A DNA stretch of 43,724 bases from Methylobacterium symbioticum. Lineage in GTDB: Bacteria > Pseudomonadota > Alphaproteobacteria > Rhizobiales > Beijerinckiaceae. Position numbers and translations under genes: made by a program. Of this stretch, positions 26,672 through 39,648 are shown piece by piece (within the stretch, counting starts at the first letter, position 1; the number at the start of each line of letters is the position of its first letter). Location of the stretch: contig NZ_CABFPH010000043.1 of assembly GCF_902141845.1 (NCBI RefSeq), positions 1-43,724 on the forward strand. The letters are read 5' to 3'. The notes beneath the pieces are model-generated. The model had not been told where the DNA came from and did no database searches. It saw only the letters and a program-made list of their open reading frames with translations.

Positions 26672-27543
26672 CGGAGCGGGTCAGCGAGGGGGCGGCGGCC
26701 GGCCTCGACTTCGCCTTCCGCCACTGCGAGGCGCTGGTGCGCGCAGGCGACCCGGACCGCTACTTCGCGACGCTGTTCGCGCCGGCCGCCTATCGGCCGC
26801 ATCTGTTCGCGCTCTACGCCTTCAGCCTCACCGTCGCGCGGGTGCGCGAGGCAGCCTCGAACCCGATGGCCGGCGAGATCCGTCTGCAATGGTGGCGGGA
26901 CGCGCTTCAGGGGGAGGCGCGCGGCGACGTGAAGGCCAACCCCGTCGCGGCGGCCCTTGAGGACGCCATCGTCAAGCGTCGGCTCGGGCGCCAGCCCTTC
27001 GTGGACCTGATCGATGCCCGGGTCTTCGACCTCTACGACGACCCGATGCCGCGCCTGAACGATCTGGAGGGCTATTGCGGCGAGACCGCGTCCAGCCTGT
27101 TCCGGCTCGCGAGCCTGATCCTCGGCGACGGAGCCGAGCCCGGCGGCGCGGCGGCCGCGGGCCATGCCGGGGTGGCCTACGGGCTCGCCGGGCTGTTGCG
27201 GGCGCTGCCCTGGCACGCGCGCTCGGGCCAGGTCTACCTGCCGGGGGACATCCTGCGCGCCCACGGCGTCACCCGCGAGGACATCGTCACCGGCCGCGGC
27301 GGGCCCGGCCTGCGCGGGGCCTGCGCGGACCTGCGGGCCGTCGCCCGCCGCCATCTCGACGCCTGCGCGGCGGCGCGCCCGACCATCGCGCCGGCCGCCC
27401 GCACCGCCTTCCTGCCGCTCGCCCTGGTGCCGGACTACCTCGCCCGGATGGAACAGGTCTCCTACGACCCGCTCAACAGCCCGGTGGAGATCCCGCGCTG
27501 GCGCCGCCTGTGGCGGCTGTGGCGCGCGGCGCGGGCGGCGTGA
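26668..27543 (+). CDS. Squalene/phytoene synthase-fold protein, NDUFAF6-like
   Basis: A 291-residue helical protein overlapping the previous gene by four bases (ATGA). It belongs to the squalene/phytoene synthase superfamily, but the two Asp-rich motifs needed for prenyl diphosphate binding are absent. Where phytoene synthase has a DxxxD motif after YAF, this has LYAFSLTVARVREAASNPM, and the second site reads EGYCGETASSLFRLASLI. The segment GEIRLQWWRDAL matches NDUFAF6 (MRMQFWK in human). QVYLPGDILRAHGV follows. Human NDUFAF6 is a complex I assembly factor. Pairing with an NDUFAF3 homologue strongly suggests the same role here rather than carotenoid or hopanoid synthesis. Expected location: inner face of the cytoplasmic membrane. 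Confidence 0.88.
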   Translation: MTERVSEGAAAGLDFAFRHCEALVRAGDPDRYFATLFAPAAYRPHLFALYAFSLTVARVREAASNPMAGEIRLQWWRDALQGEARGDVKANPVAAALEDAIVKRRLGRQPFVDLIDARVFDLYDDPMPRLNDLEGYCGETASSLFRLASLILGDGAEPGGAAAAGHAGVAYGLAGLLRALPWHARSGQVYLPGDILRAHGVTREDIVTGRGGPGLRGACADLRAVARRHLDACAAARPTIAPAARTAFLPLALVPDYLARMEQVSYDPLNSPVEIPRWRRLWRLWRAARAA

Positions 27544-27893
27544 CGGATCCCGGATGCGCCGAGGCGAATGCCCGCCGCCATCCCTGGTCCGGTCCCGCGG
27601 CCGAGCGCTTCGAAGAGATCGCCCCTTGTCTGAGATGCCGGGCCGCAGCACCCAGTCGTTCGCCACAGGCCTGCGTGCCGGGACCAAGTCCGCCTCAACA
27701 AGAGCGATAGACGATCCGGCCGGTGCCGGGACGATCATCGCGGATGTGCCTGCGCGCAACTGCTACGCTTCGACGCGGAGCGGGCGGGGTCGGTGGATCC
27801 CGTGATCCAGTGCGTTGAGCCGTCTTTGCGGCTCTGTTAGAGGCGGCTCAACGGGCCCGCAAAGAAAGGCGGCCCGACCTGAGGAGTGCGCCC
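27544..27893 (+). promoter_or_regulatory. Leader of lactate permease with two mutually exclusive stems
   Basis: This 350-base gap has no credible gene. Close to the permease start, GTTGAGCCG (27814-27822) can pair with CGGCTCAAC (27844-27852), perfect over nine bases. The inner AGCCG (27818-27822) can instead pair with CGGCT at 27829-27833. The two structures exclude each other, which suggests attenuation or an operator. A GAGGAG ribosome-binding site precedes the GTG start. I see no known riboswitch core. Confidence 0.45.
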
Positions 27894-29609
<1,716 letters not shown>

Positions 29610-29635
29610 CAGACGCCGCCGCGCCGGCCGCGCGC

Positions 29636-29665
29636 GCCCGCCCCGGATCCCGGGGCGGGCTTTTT
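29636..29665 (+). terminator. Rho-independent terminator of lctP
   Basis: GCCCGCCCCGG and CCGGGGCGGGC form a strong stem with a short loop, directly followed by TTTTT. This is the clearest intrinsic terminator on the plus strand in the window. Confidence 0.92.
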
Positions 29666-29740
29666 CATGACGCCGCCGGGATTAAGCCCGGCCTGCGAGC
29701 CGTGCCTTCCCGAGCGGTCTCGCAACCCCACATCCCGTCT

Positions 29741-30289
29741 ATGTTCACCCTCGCCGCCCGGGACAGCCTCGCCGACCTGCCCGACCTCAGAACCGGGCGC
29801 CTCTCGATCGGCGCGCTTCTGCCGGAGGATGCGGACGCCCTGCGCCGCCTCACCGACGACCCGGCGATCACCGGCGCCGTCGACTTCCTGCCCGATCCCT
29901 TCACGCTGCAGGACGCGCGCGACCTGATCGGCTCTGCGCGGCGTGGGCGCGACCGCTTCCTCGGCGCCTGGGCGCAGGAGGACCACAGCCTCGTCGGCGT
30001 GATCGGGACGCATCTGCGCGGGGAGGGGGTGGTGGAGATCGGCTACTGGATCGGCGGCGCCGCCCGCGGCCGCGGCTACGCGACCGAGGCGGTCACGGGC
30101 GTGCTCGGGCTCCTCGCCCGGCGCTTCCCCCACCGCACCGTCGTGGCCGAATGCCGCCCCGGCAACATCGCCTCCTGGGGCCTGCTGACCAAGCTCGGCT
30201 TCCACGATACCGGCGACGACGGGCACCGGCCGGGACGGAAGGTGCTGACGCTCACCCCCATCCGCCGCGCTACCGCCTCCACGCCCTAG
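29741..30289 (+). CDS. GNAT-family N-acetyltransferase (RimJ/RimL-like)
   Basis: A 182-residue GNAT acetyltransferase. The N-terminal strand RTGRLSIGALLPEDADALRR and the acetyl-CoA loop motif GAARGRGYATEAVTGVLGLL (R/Q-x-x-G-x-G/A) are clear. VVAECRPGNIASWGLLTKLG and FHDTGDD are typical of the RimJ/RimL subgroup that acetylates protein N-termini or small amines. The ATG at 29741 has no good ribosome-binding site; a GTG at 29702 would add 13 residues. Substrate cannot be inferred. Flanked by an intrinsic terminator upstream and an unrelated small gene four bases after its stop codon's downstream leader. Confidence 0.88.
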   Translation: MFTLAARDSLADLPDLRTGRLSIGALLPEDADALRRLTDDPAITGAVDFLPDPFTLQDARDLIGSARRGRDRFLGAWAQEDHSLVGVIGTHLRGEGVVEIGYWIGGAARGRGYATEAVTGVLGLLARRFPHRTVVAECRPGNIASWGLLTKLGFHDTGDDGHRPGRKVLTLTPIRRATASTP

Positions 30290-30343
30290 ATCTTGCGGCG
30301 AACTCTCTCAGGGTTATGCTCCCATAAAAGGGAGATGGTCAGC

Positions 30344-30766
30344 ATGAGCAGCGCGGACCGGCCGCTTCGGCGGAAGCGTGTAATTTACGGGCTTGGCGCT
30401 TTGGGGCTGGGCTGCCTCGTCGCTACCTTCATCCTGCTCGGCGGTCTGACGTTCAAGGCAGCGATCCTTCTGGCAGGCTTCGATGCAGGAGCACTCGGCT
30501 TCATCGTTGCCAGTTCACGGCCGGCATGGCTCGGGTTCGGCCTCCGAGAATATGGCCATCTCTACGAGGTGAGTATCTGCGTCTGGTGCGCGACTCTGAT
30601 CGGACCCGCAATGAACGTGGGCGAGAGCTTCGGCATCCCCTTCCTCGTTCTGGTTCTATCGATAGCGCTGGCCATGAATTTGGCGTCCATGCTCATCTAT
30701 GCGGCGCTGTTCACGCCTGCAGAGCGGACGACACTCCGCGCCCGGAAAGCGGTGGCGCCCAGCTGA
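30344..30766 (+). CDS. Orphan small integral-membrane protein
   Basis: A 140-residue protein. The ATG at 30344 was chosen because GGAG lies nine bases upstream; ATG 30335 or 30293 are alternatives. Four probable membrane helices: IYGLGALGLGCLVATFILL, KAAILLAGFDAGALGFIVA, VSICVWCATLIGPAMNVG and IPFLVLVLSIALAMNLASML. Codon use is less GC-biased than in neighbours (for example many A/T third bases in the first 60 codons). That suggests a later arrival or relaxed selection. I do not recognise a family. No functional partner lies nearby: the GNAT gene is just upstream and trmFO converges from the other side with 11 bases between stops. Confidence 0.7.
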   Translation: MSSADRPLRRKRVIYGLGALGLGCLVATFILLGGLTFKAAILLAGFDAGALGFIVASSRPAWLGFGLREYGHLYEVSICVWCATLIGPAMNVGESFGIPFLVLVLSIALAMNLASMLIYAALFTPAERTTLRARKAVAPS

Positions 30767-30777
30767 TACGGGCGCGA

Positions 30778-32199
30778 CTACTCCGCCGCCGCCCGCGGCG
30801 CGTCGCCGCCGAGCCAGGCGGCGAGGTCGGCCCGGGCGCGGTCGGTGAGGGCGCGCCGCTTCAGCGCCGCCTTCTCCGGGCCGCGCAGGCGGCGGCCGGT
30901 CTCGTTGCGCGGCATGCGCTCCAGAGGCGGGAACAGGCCGAAATTGACGTTCATCGGCTGGAAGGAGCGCGGCGCGCCCTCGTCCTCCGCCGCCACGTGG
31001 CCGCCGGTGATGTGGGCGATCAGCGCGCCGAGCGCCGTGGTCTGCGGCAGCGGCGCCAGCGTCCGGCCCTCGGCCTCGGCGACCGCGAAGCGGCCGGCCA
31101 TCAGGCCGATCGCGGCGCTCTCCACATAGCCCTCGCAGCCGGTGATCTGGCCGGCGAAGCGCAGGGACGGCCGCGCCTTCAGGCGCAGGGTCGCGTCGAG
31201 GAGGCGCGGGCTGTCGAGATAGGTGTTGCGGTGCAGGCCCCCGAGGCGGGCGAACTCCGCGTTCTCCAGGCCCGGGATGGTGCGGAAGATCCGGACCTGC
31301 TCGGCATGGCGCAGCTTCGTTTGGAAGCCGACCATGTTGTAGAGCGTGCCGAGGGCGTTGTCCTGCCGCAGCTGCACGATGGCGCAGGCCTTCACGGTCG
31401 GGTTGTGCGGGTTGGTCAGGCCGACCGGCTTCATCGGGCCGTGGCGCAGGGTCTCAGGACCGCGCTCGGCCATGACCTCGATCGGCAGACAGCCGTCGAA
31501 ATAGGGGGTCGAGGCTTCCCAGTCCTTGAAGCTCGTCTTCTCGCCCGCGATCAGCGCGGCGATGAAGGCGTCGTACTGCTCCCGGTCAAGGGGACAGTTG
31601 ATGTAGTCGGCGCCGGTCCCGCCGGGGCCGGCCTTGTCGTAGCGCGACTGGAACCACGCCTTGCTCATGTCGATCGAGTCGCGGTGCACGATCGGCGCGA
31701 TCGCGTCGAAGAAGGCCAGCGATTCGGCCCCCGTCAATGCGCGGATCGCCTCGGCGAGGCCGGGCGCGGTGAGCGGGCCCGTGGCGATGATGGTCGGGCC
31801 CCACTCCGCCGGGGGCAGGGCGTCGAGCGCCTCGCGGCGGATCTCGATGTTCGGGTGGGCGGACAGGGCCGCGGTGACCGCTCCGGAGAAGCCGTCGCGG
31901 TCGACGGCGAGCGCGCCGCCGGCCGGCACCTGATGTGCATCGCCCGCCCGCATGATCAGCGAGCTCAGGGCGCGCATCTCCTGATGCAGGAGGCCGACGG
32001 CGTTGCCGTTCGGGTCGTCGGAGCGGAAGGAATTGGAGCAGACGAGCTCCGCGAGCCCGTCGGTCTGATGGGCCTCGGTGCGTCGCACGGGCCGCATCTC
32101 GTGGATCACGGCGCGGTGGCCGCTCTCGGCGATCTGCCAGGCGGCTTCCGAGCCTGCGAGCCCGCCGCCGACGACGTGGATGGTGTGAACCTCGGTCAT
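30778..32199 (-). CDS. trmFO: Folate-dependent tRNA (uracil-54) methyltransferase TrmFO
   Basis: A 473-residue FAD enzyme that makes m5U54 in the T-loop of tRNA using methylenetetrahydrofolate. The start at 32199 places the FAD dinucleotide motif [20 protein letters not shown] at residues 8-27. [20 protein letters not shown] and [20 protein letters not shown] are diagnostic of TrmFO, including the nucleophilic Cys region. Further along are [19 protein letters not shown] with its conserved Cys, and [20 protein letters not shown]. It belongs to the GidA-like family but the pattern is TrmFO, not MnmG. Common in alphaproteobacteria lacking TrmA. Single gene, convergent with the orphan membrane protein. 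Confidence 0.97.
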   Translation of the reverse strand: MTEVHTIHVVGGGLAGSEAAWQIAESGHRAVIHEMRPVRRTEAHQTDGLAELVCSNSFRSDDPNGNAVGLLHQEMRALSSLIMRAGDAHQVPAGGALAVDRDGFSGAVTAALSAHPNIEIRREALDALPPAEWGPTIIATGPLTAPGLAEAIRALTGAESLAFFDAIAPIVHRDSIDMSKAWFQSRYDKAGPGGTGADYINCPLDREQYDAFIAALIAGEKTSFKDWEASTPYFDGCLPIEVMAERGPETLRHGPMKPVGLTNPHNPTVKACAIVQLRQDNALGTLYNMVGFQTKLRHAEQVRIFRTIPGLENAEFARLGGLHRNTYLDSPRLLDATLRLKARPSLRFAGQITGCEGYVESAAIGLMAGRFAVAEAEGRTLAPLPQTTALGALIAHITGGHVAAEDEGAPRSFQPMNVNFGLFPPLERMPRNETGRRLRGPEKAALKRRALTDRARADLAAWLGGDAPRAAAE

Positions 32200-32269
32200 G
32201 CGCCGGCATACCGGAGGGAGGCGGCCCGGATCAACGGGCCGCATGCCGGCAGGATCGGGCGCCGGAGGA

Positions 32270-32416
32270 TCAGACGCGCGCGATGCCGTTGATCTCGTAG
32301 CGGCTGATGCCGAGATCGGCGAGCTCGCGGTCGGACAGGCGGGAGAGCTGGTGAACCGTGTCGCGGTAGCGGAGATAGGCGCGGAAACGGCTCAGGACGC
32401 TGCGGGCGGCGGACAT
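32270..32416 (-). CDS. DUF1127 (YjiS-like) small protein
   Basis: A 48-residue basic protein starting at 32416 with AGAGGTCC just upstream. The DUF1127 consensus is plain: [20 protein letters not shown], followed by NGIARV, after an Arg-rich amphipathic helix ([10 protein letters not shown]). Arg-rich DUF1127 proteins in other alphaproteobacteria affect phosphate, carbon or RNA metabolism (from the literature), but each genome has many and this one's role is unknown. It sits alone between trmFO and the small secreted-protein gene; promoter candidate at 32487-32494. Confidence 0.88.
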   Translation of the reverse strand: MSAARSVLSRFRAYLRYRDTVHQLSRLSDRELADLGISRYEINGIARV

Positions 32417-32486
32417 GGGATCAGGACCTCTGTTGCGGCAACGCCGACCACCGCTTGGGCAGCGCTGCCTCTTGTTGATGCACCGC

Positions 32487-32494
32487 ATATATAG
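32487..32494 (-). promoter_or_regulatory. Candidate -10 region for the DUF1127 gene
   Basis: The AT-only run ATATATA stands out in the GC-rich sequence about 75 bases before the DUF1127 start and reads TATATAT on the minus strand. A convincing -35 box is not evident. The rest of the 327-base gap holds a terminator (32652-32685) and nothing else I can name. Confidence 0.4.
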
Positions 32495-32651
32495 GCCTGC
32501 CGCAGCGCAGCGGCTGCGCCGATGCGGAACGGCAGACATGCTGCAAGCGCATGTACGGCTTAAGCTTTCGGCAAGCCGGCGAGCTGCCCGTTTCGTCATC
32601 GCAGCGCGGCATGGAGGCGGCGGAGTGGCCTGCCCAGGCTTTGCGCTTGCC

Positions 32652-32685
32652 AAAAAAATAGGCGCCCCGCTCGTGGCGGGGCGCC
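32652..32685 (-). terminator. Rho-independent terminator of the small secreted-protein gene
   Basis: GGCGCCCCGC (32661-32670) and GCGGGGCGCC (32676-32685) form perfect 10-base arms. On the minus strand the stem is followed by TATTTTTTT (complement of 32652-32660). It lies about 60 bases after the stop at 32744. Confidence 0.92.
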
Positions 32686-32743
32686 GTGTCTGGTCGTGTC
32701 TGCCATCCGCTTCGGACGGACGGCGCGTCTGCGACGGGCGCCG

Positions 32744-33070
32744 TTACCAGCGCGGTCCGTAGAAGCCGTAGGGCCGGTAATAGGGACGCGGTCCGTAGAC
32801 GACCGGGCGCCGCCAATAGGGCCGTGGCCCACCCCAGTAGGGCCGGGGTCCGTAATAGGGCCGCGGCCCCCAGTTCGGGCGGCAGACGCCCCAGGGGTTC
32901 GGGTGGAAGCCCGGGCCGCACCCCCCGGCCACGGTCTGAACCATCGCGTCGCCGGCGAGCGGGGCGACGGCGAGCGGCGCCGCGCCGGCCGAGCCGGCGA
33001 AACCGAGGCCGCCGGCGACGAGGGCGGCCAGACCGAATGCGCGCGCGGGCAACGCGGTCACATGCGTCAT
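32744..33070 (-). CDS. Small secreted protein with Gly-Cys-Gly/CRPN start and Pro/Tyr repeats
   Basis: A 108-residue protein. ATG 33070 has an AAGGAG ribosome-binding site; an ATG three codons in is also possible. The signal peptide (FGLAALVAGGLGFAGSAGAA) is followed by GGCGPGFHPNPWGVCRPNWG, the GCG...CRPN motif that precedes repeats in a known family of small secreted proteins (from memory, named GCG_CRPN). After it come short Pro/Arg/Tyr/Trp/Gly repeats: PYYGPRPYWG, PRPYWRRP, PRPYYRPYGFYGP. Such proteins are probably exported and surface or matrix associated; no biochemical role is established. It has its own strong terminator and is expected to be well expressed from a single-gene transcript. 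Confidence 0.82.
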   Translation of the reverse strand: MTHVTALPARAFGLAALVAGGLGFAGSAGAAPLAVAPLAGDAMVQTVAGGCGPGFHPNPWGVCRPNWGPRPYYGPRPYWGGPRPYWRRPVVYGPRPYYRPYGFYGPRW

Positions 33071-33245
33071 GACGGGATCTCCTTCGCTGTCCGGCTGGCC
33101 GCGGGCCGCCGGATCCGAAGATCCTGCCGCGCCCGAGATGAACGCCGGCTGATGGGGCAGCGTCCTGCCTGCGCCCGGATGGAGGCGCGTGCGCAGGCGC
33201 ACGCGGAGCGGGCGGGCCGTCCCGCAGCCTGCCGATCGGGGTCGA

Positions 33246-34217
33246 TCAGTGCAGGGGCGGGGCCATCAGGAAGCGGTCGCGGTCGGCCGAGATCAGGACC
33301 GGGCTCAGGATGCGTCCGTCCCGGCGCAGGGTGAGGGGAACCGGAACGCCGGCCGTGCCGAGCGCCCAGACCTTGCGGAAGAAGGTGGCGAGATCGGCCA
33401 CCGGCTCCCCGGCCACCGTCTCGATCAGGTCGCCGACCTGCACGTCGGCGAGTTCGGCCGGGCCGTTATCGGCGAGTCCCATCACCACGACGCCGATCTC
33501 GCTCTCGGTGGCGTAGAGGCCGAGCCAGGGCCGGGGCGGCTGGTCGGGCCGGCCGCGCCGGGCGAGGTCGTCGAGGACCGGCAGCAGCAGCTCGATCGGC
33601 ACCACCATGTTGATCGCCCGCGCCGTGCCGCCGCCCTGCTGGAGCTGCAGGGAGCCGATGCCGAGAAGCTCGCCCTCGGGCCCGATCAGGGCGGTGCCGC
33701 CCCAATGGGGATGGGCCGGGGCGGTGAACAGCGCCTCGTCGAGGACGTATTCCCAGTAGCCCGCGAATTCCTGGCGGGCGATCAGCTCCACGGCGACGCT
33801 GTGCGCGGGGCCGCCCGCCCCCGCCAGGACGGCGCGGTCGCCGATATGCAGGCTGCGCGAATCGCCGAGCGGCAGCGCCGGCAGGCCGAGCGGACCCAGC
33901 GCCTGGACCAGGCCGAACCCGGTCGTCGCGTCGAAGCCGAGCACATGGCCCTGCACCGAGCGTCCGTCGCGGGTGGTGAGCCAGACGCTGTCCGCCTCGG
34001 TGATCAGGTAGCCGATGGTGAGGACGAGGCCGTCCACGTCGATCACGACGCCGTTGCCGGCCCGCTCCGTGCCGAGCACCTCGGCGGTATAGGCGGCCTC
34101 CGGAATGCGGGCCGAGAGCGTGACCACGGCGGAGAGCGCCCGGTCGAGATCGTAGCGGTAGTCCCCGGCCTGCGGCTGCGCCGACGCCGGAATCTTCCAA
34201 TCGCCGTGCGCGGTCAT
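33246..34217 (-). CDS. Trypsin-fold pseudoprotease with PDZ domain (DegP-like, triad lost)
   Basis: A 323-residue protein aligned to the HtrA/DegP family. A trypsin-like domain (about residues 28-215) is followed by one PDZ domain (about 228-305; GLADNGPAELADVQVGDLIE). All three catalytic positions are changed. NGVVIDVDGLVLTIGYLITE has GYLI where DegP has NHVV (His lost). LGFDATTGFGLVQAL has GFGL where DegP has DIAL (Asp lost). The GNSGGAL loop reads HWGGTALIG, with Gly in place of the nucleophile Ser. The fold-defining Gly and hydrophobic residues are kept, so it is not decaying. No signal peptide or membrane anchor is seen, unlike DegP, so a cytoplasmic scaffold or chaperone role is possible. 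Not a protease by sequence. Confidence 0.85.
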   Translation of the reverse strand: MTAHGDWKIPASAQPQAGDYRYDLDRALSAVVTLSARIPEAAYTAEVLGTERAGNGVVIDVDGLVLTIGYLITEADSVWLTTRDGRSVQGHVLGFDATTGFGLVQALGPLGLPALPLGDSRSLHIGDRAVLAGAGGPAHSVAVELIARQEFAGYWEYVLDEALFTAPAHPHWGGTALIGPEGELLGIGSLQLQQGGGTARAINMVVPIELLLPVLDDLARRGRPDQPPRPWLGLYATESEIGVVVMGLADNGPAELADVQVGDLIETVAGEPVADLATFFRKVWALGTAGVPVPLTLRRDGRILSPVLISADRDRFLMAPPLH

Positions 34218-34325
34218 GCGGTCCTCGCCGGTTCAGCCCCGGCCGGGGCGATGCCGGCCGGACCATCGGGCAAGATAGGTCGGCGGCGTCCCGATGACAG
34301 CGGCGCTCGGGGATGGCCTGACAGC

Positions 34326-34356
34326 AAAAAACCGCCCGGCCGCGAGGCCGGACGGT
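34326..34356 (-). terminator. Rho-independent terminator of the outer-membrane protein gene
   Basis: ACCGCCCGGCC (34331-34341) and GGCCGGACGGT (34346-34356) pair with one mismatch. On the minus strand the stem is followed by TTTTTT (complement of 34326-34331). It lies about 45 bases after the stop at 34402. Confidence 0.9.
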
Positions 34357-34401
34357 TCTCGATGCGGTGACCGGGCGTCCGTGGACGCCCGGACCCGGCG
34401 A

Positions 34402-35370
34402 TCAGTACTTGCGGATGATCGGCTGCGCCGCAGCGGCGGCCGGAGCGGCAGCCGTGTAGAGCGGGGCAATGATGCGGAACCAGCCGCGGGTCTCGTCGGC
34501 GAAGGCGCCGACGCCGCGATCGGCGACCGTACGGGTCACCATGAACTGGGCCTTGAAGGGCCCGAAGTCGTAGCCGATGAGACCACCGGCCGCGAACGTG
34601 CCGACGCGAGCGTAGTTCGCGTAGAGCAGACGGTTCCGGTTCACCGGCAGGTCGGTGTAGCCGTAGGCCACGGCGCCGATCTCGAACTTGCCGAAGGTCT
34701 TCGTCGCGGTCAGGTCGAGGTAGAGGCCGTCGGCCTGGGCCTGCGGGCCGAGGAAGGCGCCGACCCGGCCGCCGAAGCGGGCCGCATCGTCCACCGTGAT
34801 GTTGTAGGTCAGGGCCGCGGTCAGGTTCCAGCCGTCGCCGGTGTACGAGATCGCGCCGGTCTGACGGATCGTGGTCGAGGCGAGGTTGGCGAGGACCGGG
34901 GTGCAGCCCGTGACGATCAGCGCGCCGTTGCAGAGCGAGCCGCGGTCACCGACGTTGACATAGGCACCGACGAGGTAGGCGGCGCTGATCTTGTTGCCCA
35001 GATCCCAGGCGAAGATGTTACCGACGAAGGGGTTGTAGAAGTAGCTCTGGCTCTGGTTGCCGAGCGGGGCCGGGTTGTTGGTGTTCACGAACACCGACGG
35101 GATGGCGATCACCGGGATCAGCTGCGCGCCGAGCACCTTCCACGGGGTCGCCCAGGCGAGGATCGGAACGTTCACGCCGACATCCGGAGCGCCGGCCGCA
35201 TCGCCACGGCCCCAGCTGAAGGTGTTGATCGCGTAGACGCCCTCGGGCAGCGGCCCGTAGGCGAGACCGACCTGCTCACCCGGCTGGGTGACAGGGGCGG
35301 CCTGGGCGATCGTGGCGGACATGCCGACGGTAAGGGCAACCGCTCCAGCGGCCAGCCAGGTCTTCATCAT
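34402..35370 (-). CDS. Outer-membrane beta-barrel, MetA-pathway phenol degradation-like transporter
   Basis: A 322-residue exported protein. The start at 35370 (MMKTWLAAGAVALTVGMSAT) has AAGGA upstream and a signal peptide ending ATIAQA. The mature part alternates hydrophobic and polar residues, as in a barrel: GVYAINTFSWGRGDAAGAPD, FYNPFVGNIFAWDLGNKISA, GWNLTAALTYNITVDDAARF, DGLYLDLTATKTFGKFEIGA. These match the family known as MetA-pathway of phenol degradation (putative transporter). An unusual Ala-rich tail (TAAAPAAAAAQPIIRKY) follows, where many barrels end in Phe. The two Cys are close (LCNGALIVTGC). It is likely an abundant porin-type protein with its own terminator; substrate unknown. 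Confidence 0.8.
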   Translation of the reverse strand: MMKTWLAAGAVALTVGMSATIAQAAPVTQPGEQVGLAYGPLPEGVYAINTFSWGRGDAAGAPDVGVNVPILAWATPWKVLGAQLIPVIAIPSVFVNTNNPAPLGNQSQSYFYNPFVGNIFAWDLGNKISAAYLVGAYVNVGDRGSLCNGALIVTGCTPVLANLASTTIRQTGAISYTGDGWNLTAALTYNITVDDAARFGGRVGAFLGPQAQADGLYLDLTATKTFGKFEIGAVAYGYTDLPVNRNRLLYANYARVGTFAAGGLIGYDFGPFKAQFMVTRTVADRGVGAFADETRGWFRIIAPLYTAAAPAAAAAQPIIRKY

Positions 35371-35867
35371 TTTCTCGTTCCTTCCCAAGGATTTCAGGCT
35401 TCCGTCCCGCAGCCCTGGCATTTCCTTGCCGGTTTGCCGCCGAAGCGGCTGCCGGTGTGACCGATGCCAGTGAGCCCCCTACGGCGCCACCCCAAGTCTC
35501 AACGTTTGGGACTATTCTACAGGACGCTTCCGAAAGACAGTGGAATGCCTGCCTCGTCGGCAGAACGGACCCAACCGTTGCTCAAAAGCCGCATTTCTGC
35601 CGCAGCGCGAAAGCGTCGTTCCTTGGTTGATCTTGCGCGTGATCATGCGCCGATCCAGCAAAATAACGCAGAACGGTCAAGCTCTTGCCGGGCGCCGGAA
35701 ACCCGGGAGGATCCGGCAACGAGGCCGGGAAGGATGGGTCGCGGCACAACCGTGGGTAGGGGCGAGCGAGGCCGGGACGCCTCCGTGCGGGAGCCTCCGC
35801 GGCGGCCGGCCGGCGCTGCCGGCCGGTCTGCCCGCGTCGGGCGCGGCTCGAATCATCGTGGCTGACG
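35371..35867. other. Intergenic region between barrel gene and uvrA, no gene
   Basis: About 500 bases without a convincing coding frame. On the minus strand TAGAAT (complement near 35514-35519) could be the -10 box of the barrel gene promoter, about 145 bases before its start, but I cannot pair it with a good -35. A GC-rich hairpin (CCGGCCGGC and GCCGGCCGG, about 35805-35826) is the only other structure. Confidence 0.4.
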
Positions 35868-35890
35868 GGCCGGGCGAGAATCGCCCGGCC
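35868..35890 (-). terminator. Hairpin after uvrA
   Basis: GGCCGGGCGA (35868-35877) and TCGCCCGGCC (35881-35890) form perfect 10-base arms with a three-base loop, nine bases after the uvrA stop. No T-run follows, so it may mark the transcript end with Rho or protect RNA. Confidence 0.55.
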
Positions 35891-35898
35891 GGATCGGG

Positions 35899-38991
<3,093 letters not shown>

Positions 38992-39128
38992 GGGGTGAAG
39001 CAATCTCTGCGACGATCCGGGCGGCCCGTTGCGGCGCCCGCGATGGAAACGGACGGTCACCGGGCATGCCGCGCGCGAGTCCGGGACTCTCGAGACGGAG
39101 ATGGAATCCGGGCGGCGCGAAACCACTA

Positions 39129-39143
39129 GAACGGAACAGGTAC
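39129..39143 (-). promoter_or_regulatory. Candidate LexA (SOS) box inside the uvrA promoter
   Basis: GAAC-N7-GTAC stands about 138 bases before the uvrA start. The alphaproteobacterial LexA box is GTTC-N7-GTTC (equal to GAAC-N7-GAAC), so one half-site is perfect and the other differs by one base. On the minus strand it lies between TTGCCG and TAGTGG, which are 17 bases apart and could be -35 and -10. The site at the right edge (43662-43676) has the same half-sites and 12 of 15 identical bases. Confidence 0.55.
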
Positions 39144-39648
39144 GACGGCAATGCCGGCCGAGACGGGCGGCGATCCCGTCAGGGAGGGCGCGAAAAAAAA
39201 CGTTCCGCCAGCCGGCAGGGCCGAGGCGCGGTCCTGGAGGCCGGCGGAGCCGCGCGAATCGCGCAGAGTGCCCAGTTCCTGCGACGCGCGATTGATCATC
39301 ATGCCCGAATAGTCGCCATCCGCCCGGATGATCGAAATCAAACCGATGAATGGCATTAAAAACCCATTTATCAATCGATTTAACCGGCTCAAGACACCGC
39401 TCGACAAGATCAACGCTCGATTCGTAGGATACGCTCCGAGTTCCCGGCAGCCCGCTGCGGGCGAAGGGCTCGGACCCATCGCGCACGCGAGCGCCTGCTC
39501 GGCCGACAAGAACATCAACCGCAACACCGGCCTGCCGCGCCGCCATGATCGCAGGGTCATGGACGGCGCCCGAGCGCGCGACAACCAAAACGACCGGGAC
39601 GGGAACGCCGTCAACGGCGCCTGTATCCAACGATCTTGGGATGACGTC
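39144..39648 (+). promoter_or_regulatory. Upstream region of the minimal chemoreceptor gene, AT-rich pocket
   Basis: An AT-rich island spans about 39290-39395, including AAAAA and TTTATCAATCGATTTAA, in otherwise GC-rich sequence. It probably holds the promoter of the gene at 39649. A frame open from 39328 joins that gene but its first 107 codons lack the GC third-base bias of real genes here, so I leave it out. Confidence 0.4.

Noticed and set aside
39328..39648. In-frame upstream extension of the minimal chemoreceptor protein by 107 codons
   Set aside because: The extension lacks GC third-base bias, is rich in Asn/Arg/Lys from AT-rich DNA and shows no domain. ATG 39649 has a better ribosome-binding site and starts the biased region.
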